This document shows, in pieces, positions 1 to 10,375 of a stretch of 64,000 nucleotides of DNA. The DNA comes from Isoperla grammatica. Its lineage: Eukaryota; Arthropoda; Insecta; Plecoptera; Perlodidae. Each line of letters starts with the position of its first letter. The first letter of the stretch is position 1. The stretch covers positions 5,114,001 to 5,178,000 of the forward strand of contig OX246739.1 in the NCBI GenBank assembly GCA_945910005.1. Reading direction: 5' to 3'. The translations under genes were made by a program, and so were the position numbers. The notes under the pieces were generated by a model. The model searched no databases and had not been told where the DNA came from. It was given only the letters and a program-made list of their open reading frames with translations.

Positions 1-965
1 CCGTTTCCCTCTACGATGCACGGTTTAGCTGTAAAATGCAATTTTAAATTGATTTCAAGGCAGCTACTAGTGTTATATGGGAGTCTAGTGAGGGTGTCTG
101 TGTGATGCGAGAATAAGCCCCGTTTCGCTATACGACGCACGGTTTAGCTGTAAAATGCAATTAAAAAGGGATCCCAAGGCAGCCACTAGTGTTGTATGGG
201 AGTCTAGTGAGGATGCCTGTGTGATGCCAGAATAAGCCCCGTTTCCCTCTACGATGCACGGTTTAGCTGTAAAATGCAATTTTAAATTGATTTCAAGGCA
301 GCTACTAGTGTCATATGGGAGTCTAGTGAGGGTGTCTGTGTGATGCGAGAATAAGCCCCGTTTCGCTATACGACGCACGGTTTAGCTGTAAAATGCAATT
401 AAAAATAGATCCCAAGACAGACAGTAGTGTTGTATGGGAGTCTAGTGAGGGTGCCTGTGTGATGCCAGAATAAGCCCCGTTTCCCTCTACGATGCACGGT
501 TTAGCTGTAAAATGCAATTAAAAAGGGATCCCAAGGCAGCCATTAGTGTTGTATGGGAGTCTAGTGAGGGTGTCTGTGTGATGCCAGAATAAGCCCCGTT
601 TCCCTCTACGATGCACGGTTTAGCTGTAAAATGCAATTTTAAATTGATTTAAAGGCAGCTACTAGTGTTATATGGGAGTCTAGTGAGGGTGTCTGTGTGA
701 TGCGAGAATAAGCCCCGTTTCGCTATACGACGCACGGTTTAGCTGTAAAATGCAATTAAAAATAGATCCCAAGACAGACAGTAGTGTTGTATGGGAGTCT
801 AGTGAGGGTGCCTGTGTGATGCCAGAATAAGCCCCGTTTCCCTCTACGATGCACGGTCTAGCTGTAAAATGCAATTAAAAATTGATCCCAAGGCAGCCAC
901 TATAGTGTTGTATGGGAGTCTAGTGGGGGTGCCTGTGTGATGCCAGAATAAGTCATTTTTTGGGG
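1..965. repeat. 119-bp satellite array, cut by the left edge
   Basis: The core GGTTTAGCTGTAAAATGCAA recurs at 22, 141, 260, 379, 498, 617, 736 and 855, a period of 119 bp over eight copies. Two subtypes (CCCTCTACGATGCACGG and CGCTATACGACGCACGG, with either a TTTTAAATTGATTT or an AAAAAGGGATCC segment) are mixed, so there is a higher-order arrangement. The array decays after about 965 and continues off the left edge. Open frames on the minus strand here arise from the repeat and look non-coding. Confidence 0.95.
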
Positions 966-999
966 TTGCATTGAATTTTATGGCCTAAAATACGATTTT

Positions 1000-1562
1000 A
1001 GGGTGCGATTAACGAAGGCCACCCTACCAATTGCAAAATAATTTCCATTTTATTCTTTTAATTACATTGAATATTTACAATAAATATTATGATAAATTCA
1101 TTTATAATTTCAAAATTATACTTATAGAGTGGGGTTAAGATTTATTTTAGCAATACACAGAGAAGTATTTACATACTAGGAACTTTCTGGATCTGGCATC
1201 CCTATAGCCAGTCCGCGCCTGGTTATAGGTCGTCCTTCATTCAGTAGTGAAACGAATGTATCTATGATGCGAATTTTTGTGCGCTATTCAATTTTTATCT
1301 TCAAGATAATTCTGATCAAGAAGATCAACTCAACCATACAAAAAACTATCAAGACCACATGACAGTGACACATTTGAAAATAGTCCTTTTGTAAATCAGT
1401 TGCACTAGGCAGCTCCTATTAAAGAGTAGTGTATGAGGCAGCACATCATATTGCCATTGAATATGCATGAACCGTAATGATGATAGTTGTCTTTAGCTAA
1501 TGTGCTATAGTGCAGACTATGAAAACACTACAACATATTCAATTATTAATGTGAGCGCATAC
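1000..1562. other. AT-rich spacer, nothing recognised
   Basis: This is low-complexity AT-rich sequence between the satellite and the first MITE. I see no splice-bounded open frame, tRNA-like box pair or tandem repeat. Confidence 0.4.
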
Positions 1563-1565
1563 TTA

Positions 1566-1712
1566 GGTTGGAATTTATAGTCGGCCCCTACACCTAGGGG
1601 CGCCCATTGTTACCAAGGTAACAATTGTTTGCATGTTATTTCCCATAAACAAAACAAATCCATAGCAACAATGGGTGCCCCTAGGTGTAGGGGCCGACTA
1701 TGAATTCCAACC
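1566..1712. mobile_element. Foldback MITE with TTA target duplication
   Basis: The 147-bp element starts GGTTGGAATT and ends AATTCCAACC. Its arms (1566-1611 and 1667-1712) are almost perfectly complementary over about 46 bp, including GTCGGCCCCTACACCTAGGGG. It is flanked on both sides by TTA (1563-1565 and 1713-1715). A 3-bp TWA target duplication is the habit of PIF/Harbinger transposons, so a Harbinger-mobilised MITE is the likely class. There is no coding capacity. Confidence 0.85.
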
Positions 1713-2354
1713 TTATTGTTTTCTATATAGACATCCCGGCCACTAAGCCGGCTTATCTGGACTAATGCACACTTTATGCGCTCTTTTAAAATACTCTCCC
1801 TTTATCACTCAATTGAAATGAAATTATTTATTAAGTCTTTAGATCCAGATTTCAAACTTATACACCAATTTAATAATAATTGCATCTACACTCACCTTAC
1901 TGGCTGCTTTTGTACGCTCACACAGTCACACGTCAGACCGTCTATAGTAGCACCAGTCTCGTGTGTGAAGAATTTCGTTTTCTTTTAGTTCTACTTGGAG
2001 GATTTAAATTTAAATTGAAGATTGAACGCCTCAAAAGTTGAAATTGTTTATGTCTTTATGCCCAGCGCATATCTAGAACTCTCGATAACAATGCTTTTGA
2101 ATGCTTTTAATAATGTACAAAAAAGGAAAAGATCAGTGGTTTTTCATATAAATGTTGCTTTCTTTCAATGAACATTCTTATATTTCAAATGCCGATCTTG
2201 AATTTTGAAAGTGTGTTTTAAAAACAAACAAATGTTATAATTAGAACATGCAAATGTTCGCAACAAAGAACACTAACTTCTTTCAGGGGTGTAACATTGC
2301 GTCTCCCTTGAGAGCCCTTTAAGCATTAGGAAGCAGTTTTAATCGACAAAAGTG

Positions 2355-2974
2355 TGTTTTGAGGTCAATACGCGGATTCACAATGAACAAATCTTTTGCA
2401 ATTCTTAGATTGATTATCGATTTAGAGATAATTTATTATTTATTTTACTACTTGCCTGACATCCAGGACCAGGTCACATGTTTTGAGGTCAATACGCGGA
2501 TTCACAATAAACAAATCTTTTGCAATTCTTAGATTGATTATCGATTTAGAGATAATTTATTATTTATTTTACTACTTGCCTGACATCCAGGACCAGGTCA
2601 CATGTTTTGAGGTCAATACGCGGATTCACAATGAACAAATCTTTTGCAATTCTTAGATTGATTATCGATTTAGAGATAATTTATTATTTATTTTACTACT
2701 TGCCTGACATCCAGGACCAGGTCACATGTTTTGAGGTCAATACGCGGATTCACAATGAACAAATCTTTTGCAATTCTTAGATTGATTATCGATTTAGAGA
2801 TAATTTATTATTTATTTTACTACTTGCCTGACATCCAGGACCAGGTCACATGTTTTGAGGTCAATACGCGGATTCACAATGAACAAATCTTTTGCAATTC
2901 TTAGATTGATTATCGATTTAGAGATAATTTATTATTTATTTTACTACTTGCCTGACATCCAGGACCACTTCACA
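2355..2974. repeat. 124-bp tandem repeat, five copies
   Basis: TGTTTTGAGGTCAATACGCG starts at 2355, 2479, 2603, 2727 and 2851, a constant period of 124 bp. The copies are nearly identical (for example an ATGAAC/ATAAAC difference in copy two), so the amplification is recent. The last copy diverges after CCAGGACCA. Short open frames inside it are products of the repeat. Confidence 0.95.
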
Positions 2975-4384
2975 CGTTGGCTGAATCAGCTCCATCACAC
3001 ATCGCCTGGGTCATCATCAAGTGAAATCAAATCAGAGTCTCCAAATTTCCATTCTTAATTTTAAGGAATGGGTTAAAGAAGAAAAAGCATCATTGTTTAA
3101 TAAATATATTATTAAATGATTTCTATATTCACATTCATTTTTTAAGCAGCATATTTACAATAAAATACATTGATATTTTACACACAAAACTCAAGTTCAA
3201 GCGAAACTGTAAGCACGCATTCGTCATCTCAGTACAGTCTGTGCAGAATAATATTGATCGTTACGCATTGCGCTAGTATCAATATTATAGACTTGAGTTC
3301 TTCTTACAACACAGTCGGTATTAATCACATTGAGAAAATATTATGGTGGGCAACACTCTCACAGTAATCTTTTATAAACAATAACATGGTTTCATACATA
3401 CTCATACCTGCACTTGTAATTGTAGCACATCACTTTATATGATGTACGTAACGTAACTCTTTTTCATCAAACGACTATAATAATTATGTTTAGCACTTCA
3501 AATAATAGCACAGAATTTGAATTAAATACGGTTGAGAATTACCAAATATTACTCAATTGTTGTGTTGTTATGGAAGGAAGTAAAACTGTTAAAAGCTGGA
3601 TTTTATGTTGTTACAGCATCCGAATCTTTAAGATAAATGTGACCAATACCTTGTTTGGCAACATAAAGATATTTTGTCAAAACATCCATCGTTTGTTTTC
3701 AAGTTACTATTCCATTGAGTGTAATACATCTTATTAAAGCCATCGACAATTACTTTATTAGAATAAAAACACATTTGCAATCATACAGTGCTTTGTTATT
3801 TACGTGTGCCATGAATATTGCCCTACATTTATGACTCCTTGCAACATTTAAATTTTAAAAAATAATCACAACTTAATACTGTTATAAAATGATATAGCTA
3901 AGACCGTTAATAAACATAACATGATTACGCTCACAAAATGTCTCAAGGTTCAATTACGCAACTGTATCAGGGCAATAATAGACACACATATCCTTACAAA
4001 ACACAATAAGGGTTTATAATTAATTTTCAGGTACACTTTAAGCGAATAAACTATAAATCATACAAATGTATAATAATACTATACTACATATCGCGGACAG
4101 TTGAAAAATGTTTGAGGATATTTTGTTTATGAATACACTGTTTACACTAAACGTCGTAATATTTCGTTGCCTATCGGATACAATTCGTCAAATGAGAACT
4201 TTTTTGGCAAGGAACAGTCTTATAGAGACACTTGACGAAATTTTAAGAATCCATTCGAAGTTTTCTAGACTCGTATGACACACGAACACTTGTACGTTAC
4301 CCGCAAGCCACCAATCAAATAACAATATTTCAAACGCGAACCCAATCTTTAACAGGCGTCCATGCAGTGTTGCATGTTGCTCCC
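2975..4384. other. 3' flank of Awh, AT-rich
   Basis: This is sequence downstream of the Awh stop codon (minus strand), so its right part should include the 3' UTR. I find no second gene, and the open frames have no recognisable domain. An imperfect hairpin lies near 3250-3290 (TAATATTGAT and ATCAATATTA). Confidence 0.4.
3754..3759 (-). promoter_or_regulatory. Candidate polyadenylation signal of Awh
   Basis: TTTATT on the plus strand reads AATAAA on the minus strand. It is the first such hexamer I find downstream of the Awh stop and would give a 3' UTR of about 0.6 kb. It is a hexamer match only, in AT-rich DNA. Confidence 0.3.
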
Positions 4385-4455
4385 TCACACCTCGCCCCTC
4401 ATCCCGCAGGGTAACATTGAGTCTTCTGACAGCTCGTCTAGAGATGTGTCTTGTA
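4385..4455 (-). CDS. Awh: Arrowhead (Lhx6/8-type LIM-homeodomain), terminal coding exon
   Basis: This is the last coding exon of a LIM-homeodomain transcription factor. On the minus strand a pyrimidine-containing acceptor (ATGTTTCCAG) precedes TACAAGAC. The frame reads Q-D-T-S-L-D-E-L-S-E-D-S-M-L-P-C-G-M-R-G-E-V and then TGA at 4387-4385. As recalled, insect Awh ends in a closely similar acidic block, S-M-D-E-L-S-Q-D-S ending in EV, so family identity and the true C-terminus are both supported. The leading TA completes a GTA codon with the single G left by the previous exon, so the phase is consistent. It is too short to stand out as an open frame; splice sites and the conserved tail identify it. 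The function of this acidic tail is not known to me. Confidence 0.88.
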
Positions 4456-4570
4456 CTGGAAACATAAAACAACATAACATGAGCTGGGTAACATTACAAC
4501 GTAAAGTGTTTAGGCCTTGTTTGGTAATCATGTGACCAGGAGCTCTATTCTCCTAATCTGCAGTAAATTT

Positions 4571-4653
4571 ATCACCGGTTTCTGTCGTTATGGAAGGCGG
4601 ATGGATGGCTGTGATTGGGTCACAGCCTTCTCATAACGACCGAAACCGGTGAT
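4571..4653. repeat. 83-bp hairpin (foldback element)
   Basis: ATCACCGGTTTCTGTCGTT pairs with a right arm ending ACCGAAACCGGTGAT, and the inner GGCTGTGA/TCACAGCC pair extends the stem almost to the centre. It lies in the intron between the last two Awh exons. No clear target duplication was seen. It is a MITE-like foldback. Confidence 0.75.
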
Positions 4654-4864
4654 CACCTTATCGTTGACCATAGAGAATCAGGGCCCAGATGATATAATAT
4701 TTCTCTACCATGGTTCACCCCAACTTCACCTCGAACAAAGAACTACAAGCTATGTTAATGAAGGACTTTTGAAGGAAATTAAGGAACACTGTTGCCTACA
4801 TTGCGATTTCAAATACCCCATTCAAAGCTGATTTATTTCTACTTTGAATTTTTATAAAGCTTAC

Positions 4865-5010
4865 GGCGCTTTCATAGCAACACGGCAACACGATTTTTCC
4901 GGACCGGCAAGTCAGGTGAACCAATCAGGGCAGGCACGGCAAGTTTCTGATTGGTTCACGTGACCTGCCGGTCCGGAAAAAACGTGTTGCTGTGTTGCTA
5001 TGAAAGCGCC
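4865..5010. mobile_element. Foldback MITE with TAC target duplication
   Basis: The 146-bp element has arms GGCGCTTTCATAGCAACAC and GTGTTGCTATGAAAGCGCC. Complementarity continues through TTTTTCCGGACCGGCA and GGTGAACCAATCA to the centre. TAC flanks both sides (4862-4864 and 5011-5013). It sits in the last Awh intron, 0.2 kb from the preceding exon. There is no coding capacity. Confidence 0.82.
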
Positions 5011-5210
5011 TACACGTTTTTTTTCATCGCATTGACTTTGAAAATTAAATGTCCTTTGCGTCTTTGATAATGATTGTTCTTAAATTTACCAAAGAACTGT
5101 CGTATGCGGTATTCAATAGCGTTATCGAGATAGCAAAAGTAGTCTATACGTTCAGCAAGGTGGTTGTTATAATAATCACATAAATAAATACCAGTTGTAT
5201 GAATGCTCAC

Positions 5211-5336
5211 CATTAGGACTGAACATCGAGGTCTTGTTCTGTTGTGACTGGAACGAGTACGTCAGGTGGAGGTTTATGTGGCGGCCGAAGGACGTTGTGT
5301 CGAGGTCACGTGATGAGGGTGCAGACGCGTGGTGCA
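5211..5336 (-). CDS. Awh: Arrowhead, exon encoding the conserved RHINLHLTYSF block
   Basis: This 126-nt internal exon lies between acceptor CTCTACTTCAG and donor AATG|GTGAGC on the minus strand. It encodes H-H-A-S-A-P-S-S-R-D-L-D-T-T-S-F-G, then R-H-I-N-L-H-L-T-Y-S-F-Q-S, then Q-Q-N-K-T-S-M-F-S-P-N. The RHINLxLTYSFQ block, downstream of the homeodomain, is a recalled hallmark of Arrowhead proteins and separates them from other LIM-homeodomain classes. The exon enters with TG (completing ATG with the A left by the homeodomain exon) and leaves one G, so both phases agree with the neighbouring exons. It corresponds to about residues 217-257 if the protein begins Met-Lys. Confidence 0.93.
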
Positions 5337-5867
5337 CTGAAGTAGAGAGAGAGAAACACATTAGTGCGGGGCGGGGTAGTGTTCTGACGTCATAGATGAG
5401 CGAGTCGGAGCTACTGACATTTGATTGGCCATCTATGACGTCAGCATCCATAAGGTTGCTGTAAAACGACTTTATTAACTTGTGCACTCACCGGCATATG
5501 GAAGTCAAGGTATTAAATGCACGTACATCTAAGTAAATCCTACATCTACGGAACTTAATAGTATTATTATTTGTATTGAACTCTATAATACTGGCTTTGT
5601 TAACATTTTATTTTACCATTCAAAGCAACCAAATCCATCAAAGTACCAATTCTATTTCGTTCTCGTGCCTACTTGTCATCAACAACTTGTTTATATGTGA
5701 AGTCGAAAATCCTTATTTTCAAAATGGTCAAAATTAGCAAAATTTTACCTTCAATTATATACAACTTTGTTCGTAAACGGAACTAAAACTGATGACATAC
5801 ATTAGGGATTCAAGCTCTTGGATTAGGAAAGTTAGTAATGATGATGCCAGTGTTATAAATAAATAAA

Positions 5868-6125
5868 TTAATTTACAAATAAATTCACATTTAGAGTCTG
5901 CCCACTCAGTAACGAAACTGATTTGCAGTGGGGGACTTTAATTTAAAGCGACTAAACCAACCCTGTAGCTTGGCATGTAGGCTCCGAACACCATCGGCGA
6001 GTGAGCGATAACCAATCAAAGATCGATATTTCAATTACGAAACATATGAATCAGTGATTGGACAGTGCGAACACCCGTGGACAAATGTCAGAATCAACAA
6101 GGCCGCGGCTCCAAAGTCACCGTTT
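5868..6125 (-). repeat. Interspersed repeat family A (SINE-like), copy 1
   Basis: The block runs from AATAAATT through GTCTGCCCACTCAGTAACG, AGTGGGGGACTT and AACCAATCAAAGATCGATAT to CGGCTCCAAAGTCACCGTTT. The same order is found at 10376-10680 and, inverted, at 14536-14700. The AAATAAAT-rich end reads as a 3' tail on the minus strand, hence the tentative SINE orientation. No autonomous partner is visible. Confidence 0.75.
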
Positions 6126-6281
6126 ACTTATTCCTTAGACAAGAAGTAATGGAACTGAATCCTTATTAGAAGTTCAAAAACTTCTGTCTGAACTAGGATA
6201 TACTTAACATATACGTTTCATACGGCGCCAATCGAGACGATGATTTTGTGATATATGAAGAGACAAAACACCTCGTGACAT

Positions 6282-6336
6282 TAATTCGAACCCGGAACTC
6301 AGTAAACATGTAACCCTAATCGACCACGGCAAGTAA
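6282..6336 (-). mobile_element. tRNA-like SINE fragment next to the homeodomain exon
   Basis: The minus strand reads TGGTCGATTAGGGTTACATG and then a B-box-like GGGTTCGAATTA. The head resembles the copy at 13995-14092 (GGTCGATTAGGCATAAG...GGTTCGAATCC). It starts only a few bases past the donor of the homeodomain exon. Confidence 0.45.
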
Positions 6337-6341
6337 CTCAC

Positions 6342-6581
6342 TCTGTGTTTTCATCTTGCCCGTGTGGAGGTGTTTCTTCTGCCTCGCCCGGCTGTTCTGA
6401 AACCAGACCTGCGTGACTCTCTTACTCAGCCCCGTGATCTGCGCGATCCTCTCCAGATCTTGACCGTCCGGGTTCGAGTCCAGCTGGAAGTTGGCCTGGA
6501 GTATCTGGAGTTGCTCCTCCGTGAACGTTGTTCTGACTCGCTTCGCCTTGTTCTTGTGGTAACTCTCGGAATCTCCGCCCT
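6342..6581 (-). CDS. Awh: Arrowhead, homeodomain exon
   Basis: This 240-nt exon lies between acceptor GACTGTTCCAG and donor CACAGA|GTGAGT on the minus strand. It encodes a linker ([11 protein letters not shown]) and a complete 60-residue homeodomain. The start is [13 protein letters not shown], the helix 2 region includes [17 protein letters not shown], and recognition helix 3 is [12 protein letters not shown], with the invariant Trp48, Phe49, Asn51 and Arg53 and with Gln50. The protein should bind TAAT-type DNA sites in the nucleus. From memory, insect Awh differs at only a few positions here. Phase: it enters with AG (completing GAG with the G left by LIM2) and leaves one A. The protein position is about residues 137-215, with the homeodomain at about 148-207. 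Confidence 0.97.
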
Positions 6582-8451
6582 CTGGAACAGTCGCGCGGTG
6601 TTAACATAGCGTATATTATATGTGACACTAATAATGTGGCGGACCTCGAAGTGGTGCTAACAATATGAAGAATTTAAGATTTGGTTGGAAAAAAAATCAT
6701 ACATCAATCATGGAAATTGTAGATACGGTATGATTTTATTTATCGGCAATTAAAAAGTCCCGGTTATAAGTCGCGTCGCGTTAACTTGCAAGGTGTTGTC
6801 GTCACGGATTATGTAATAGTGAAGTGACGCGTATGACAACTACCAACCTAAATCTAGTTGCATCCCGTTCTCCTGCCTCAGGTATTGTAGTGATAATATA
6901 GCCCGCATGTTGTCAGATGTGGTGGGGTCGCATTCCATTCACGGTTGGTGCAGTCAATACAGTGGACAATAACAATGCAGCTATCGGGCAATCTCGAGTT
7001 GAATACCGTTGAAATAGACCGTGTGGAGCGACCGTCTCTTCTCAGAATTTTAGGGGACACCTCGCTTTACGGCGTCGCCAGTATATTTGATTGTATCAAG
7101 CATACAATTTAAAGTTGAAAGTTAAACGATGGTTAAAACAAGTTAACTTTGAAAAATCATGTCCTGCGATATAAATTAAATATTTTATATCCCGGACTGG
7201 GGATCGAACCGCAAAGCTCCGGTTCTACGCGTATCTATACGTATACCGCACCGGTGTTACCATTCCTTCAGCTACCAGCGACACAGAACCAGGTTCTATA
7301 AAACCGCAAGTGTTTGTGATTGTTGACGCTTTACATACTGTTATGACAGTAATTGCTATCGCATCCTATTTACACGTCATCATTTACGACGTACTTAACA
7401 CTGCTCGGCCTATAACAAATTATCATAATTTTCTTGATACTTTCCCTATAGGTTATTACGTCGGCCCCTTTGTCGCCTCCTACGACCTGCGGAGTTGCTG
7501 GGGAAATATTTTATCCTGCCGGGGAACGATGAGCGTTAAGGTCGTAAAGAGGGCCGCATGATTCCTGAGTCGTTAGTGAGCTCTAATCAAACCTCGCATT
7601 TTAACACCTGACCATTGGGCATTGACACATGAGAATGTAGAACCCTATTATTATCTATTATTCGTCTGTCGTGTATCGGAAAGCTCGCGCGAGCAAACCC
7701 GCGCGAGTTTCTCGATCGTCTCACACGGCTTTTAGTTTTAACAAAACTTGCAAAACAAAGACTGCTACATTTAAGTACAATCCCGAATTTTTTCCTCATG
7801 GATGACGTCATAGAAATATATTAAAACAGTGTTCGTTGTTCCCTTTTTTGTCTCAAAATTAGACCCTAGAAAGAGGATTTACGAATGTTTGATCTGTGAG
7901 AATGAGCCCGCTGATTGCCCCCTCCCCCGCGCCGGGTAATCACGTCTGCAGCGCCCTCTAGCCTGGTGTTTACGAGGTGTGAAATCGGCCGGGGATTGAT
8001 TTGTTCTCCGCCCGCGGCATCTGCCGTCTACGATGCAAATTATCTCGAGTCTCGAGACAGAACCGGGATGATCCGGTGATTTGGAATTCAGCTCCCACTC
8101 GTGTTGGTCCCCCCCCCCCCCACCCTCCCTCCCCCTCTAACACACCCAGTCAGGCTCTGTCACTCTTCAACAAGTTCGGTAGACGCTTTGTAGCTATTTC
8201 CGAGTTTCGTACAAATTAAGTCATAAATCAGGAAGTTTGAAATAAAAGTGAAACTAGTATTCTAATTTTTAGGGAGAAGAAAAAGATTTGTCTTACACCA
8301 TCATTGTGACATGTTAGCGTACTTTGTGTCATGGAAGGATTACACAATGATTACAAAATGCACGAATAATTAATGAAAACTCTTTAATACAATACAAACT
8401 ATTTGTTTTAATAGAAACTATATTGACATTGATAGTCGTTACGATTCTACA
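6582..8451. other. Awh intron between the LIM2 and homeodomain exons
   Basis: Apart from the SINE at about 7190-7290 and a poly-C tract at about 8110-8121, this stretch is unannotated intron. A GC-rich palindromic piece (GCTCGCGCGAGC, then CCGCGCGAG) lies at about 7683-7710. I see no further coding exon, and none is needed because the flanking phases match. Confidence 0.6.
7185..7300 (-). mobile_element. tRNA-derived SINE head
   Basis: On the minus strand there is an A-box-like GGTAGCTGAAGGAATGG and a good B box, GGTTCGATCCC, with near-tRNA spacing. The outer ends do not pair as an acceptor stem, so this is not a functional tRNA. A tRNA-derived SINE fragment or tRNA pseudogene is the best call. 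Confidence 0.55.
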
Positions 8452-10104
8452 GCAAAGCCCTTACCATCTGAAGACGCGCAAGACAAAGCTCTTACCATCT
8501 GAAGACATGCAAGGCAAAGCTCTTCCTCTTACCATCTGAAGACGCGCAAGTCAAAGCCCTTATTACTGAAGACATGCAAGTCAAAGCCCTTACCATCTGA
8601 AGACGCGCAAGACAAAGCTCTTACCATCTGAAGACATGCAAGGCAAAGCTCTTACCATCTGAAGACATGCAAGGCAAAGCTCTTACCATCTTAAGACATG
8701 CAAGACAAAGCTCTTACCATCTGAAGACATGCAAGGCAAAGCTCTTACCATCTGAAGACGCGCAAGACAAAGCTCTTACCATCTGAAGACATGCAAGGCA
8801 AAGCTCTTACCATCTTAAGACATGCAAGACAAAGCTCTTACCATCTGAAGACATGCAAGGCAAAGCTCTTACCATCTGAAGACATGCAAGTCAAAGCCCT
8901 TACCATCTGAAGACATGCAAGGCAAAGCTCTTACCATCTTAAGACATGCAAGACAAAGCTCTTACCATCTGAAGACATGCAAGGCAAAGCTCTTACCATC
9001 TGAAGCCATGCAAGGCAAAGCTCTTACCATCTGAAGACATGCAAGGCAAAGCTCTTCCTCTTACCATCTGAAGACGCGCAAGTCAAAGCCCTTATTACTG
9101 AAGACATGCAAGTCAAAGCCCTTACCATCTGAAGACATGCAAGGCAAAGCTCTTACCATCTGAAGACGCGCAAGTCAAAGCCCTTACCATCTGAAGACAT
9201 GCAAGGCAAAGCTTTTACCATCTGAAGACGCGCAAGTCAAAGCCCTTACCATCTGAAGACACGCAAGGCAAAGCTCTTACCATCTGAAGACGCGCAAGTC
9301 AAAGCCCTTACCATCTGAAGACACGCAAGGCAAAGCTCTTACCATCTGAAGACGCGCAAGTCAAAGCCCTTACCATCTGAAGACATGCAAGACAAAGCTC
9401 TTACCATCTGAAGACATGCAAGGCAAAGCTCTTACCATCTTAAGACATGCAAGACAAAGCTCTTACCATCTGAAGACATGCAAGGCAAAGCTCTTACCAT
9501 CTGAAGCCATGCAAGGCAAAGCTCTTACCATCTGAAGACATGCAAGGCAAAGCTCTTCCTCTTACCATCTGAAGACGCGCAAGTCAAAGCCCTTATTACT
9601 GAAGACATGCAAGTCAAAGCCCTTACCATCTGAAGACATGCAAGGCAAAGCTCTTACCATCTGAAGACGCGCAAGTCAAAGCCCTTACCATCTGAAGACA
9701 TGCAAGGCAAAGCTTTTACCATCTGAAGACGCGCAAGTCAAAGCCCTTACCATCTGAAGACACGCAAGGCAAAGCTCTTACCATCTGAAGACGCGCAAGT
9801 CAAAGCCCTTACCATCTGAAGACACGCAAGGCAAAGCTCTTACCATCTGAAGACGCGCAAGTCAAAGCCCTTACCATCTGAAGACATGCAAGGCAAAGCT
9901 CTTACCATCTGAAGACGCGCAAGTCAAAGCCCTTACCATCTGAAGATATGCAAGGCAAAGCTTTTACCATCTGAAGACGCGCAAGTCAAAGCCCTTACCA
10001 TCTGAAGACATGCAAGGCAAAGCTCTTACCATCTGAAGACGCGCAAGTCAAAGCCCTTACCATCTGAAGACATGCAAGTCAAAGCCCTTACCATCTGAAG
10101 ACGT
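8452..10104 (-). repeat. 31-bp minisatellite built from the LIM2 exon end and its 5' splice site
   Basis: There are about 53 tandem copies of a 31-bp unit, CTTACCATCTGAAGAC followed by RYGCAAGKCAAAGCY. Read on the minus strand, each unit gives GTCTTCAGATG|GTAAG, exactly the end of the Awh LIM2 exon and its donor at 10092/10091. The array starts inside the exon (last dozen or so coding bases) and runs down the intron. Nearly all units keep the GT donor. Three short units (near 8558, 9090 and 9592) lose it (CTTATTACTGAAG), and a few carry CATCTTAAG. A higher-order block of about 0.5 kb is repeated, seen from the TCTTCCTCTT marker at 8521, 9053 and 9554 (spacings 532 and 501, one unit apart). 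Confidence 0.97.
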
Positions 10105-10309
10105 GCTCCCTCCATCCAGTATCTCCAGGTAATGTGTCTTGCAGAGAACCCGCTCCTCGTGCAGTGCGAACTCCTCTCCCGTGCTCAGCTGTCTCTTGCA
10201 GGAGTCACATGCAAAGCACGCCAGGTGGTAGACGTGGTCACGTGCTTTGCGCACCCAATCGCTGCCCGAGATGCCCCGACAGCATTTGGAGCACTTGGCG
10301 CCGAAACTT
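10092..10309 (-). CDS. Awh: Arrowhead, second LIM domain exon
   Basis: This 218-nt exon lies between acceptor GTGTGTCGCAG and donor TCAGATG|GTAAGG on the minus strand. It encodes a complete LIM zinc-binding domain. The ligands are Cys69, Cys72, His91, Cys94, Cys97, Cys100, Cys119 and His122 (numbering from Met-Lys), in runs such as A-K-C-S-K-C-C-R-G, W-V-R-K-A-R-D-H-V-Y-H-L-A-C and Q-L-S-T-G-E-E-F. It ends L-D-G-G-S-T-S-S-D, matching the Awh family's G-G-T-T-S-S-D. LIM domains bind the cofactor LDB/Chip and other proteins. The exon enters with one A (completing AAA) and leaves one G, in phase with both neighbours. Its last dozen or so bases form the first unit of the adjoining minisatellite, so the native donor is followed by dozens of copies of itself. 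Confidence 0.97.
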
Positions 10310-10375
10310 CTGCGACACACACGGCCCACATAGAGCATGTCCCTTTCACAACACAATTACATGGCTGGACCATAT

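Noticed and set aside
3200..3300. Imperfect hairpin (TAATATTGAT / ATCAATATTA) as a structured RNA
   Set aside because: Short AT-rich stem with a large loop, expected by chance in this composition.
7185..7300. Functional tRNA gene
   Set aside because: A and B boxes are present, but the ends do not form an acceptor stem and there is no proper anticodon arm.
8452..10104. CRISPR-like regular array
   Set aside because: Units are head-to-tail without unique spacers, in a eukaryotic intron, and they copy a host exon-intron junction. It is a minisatellite.
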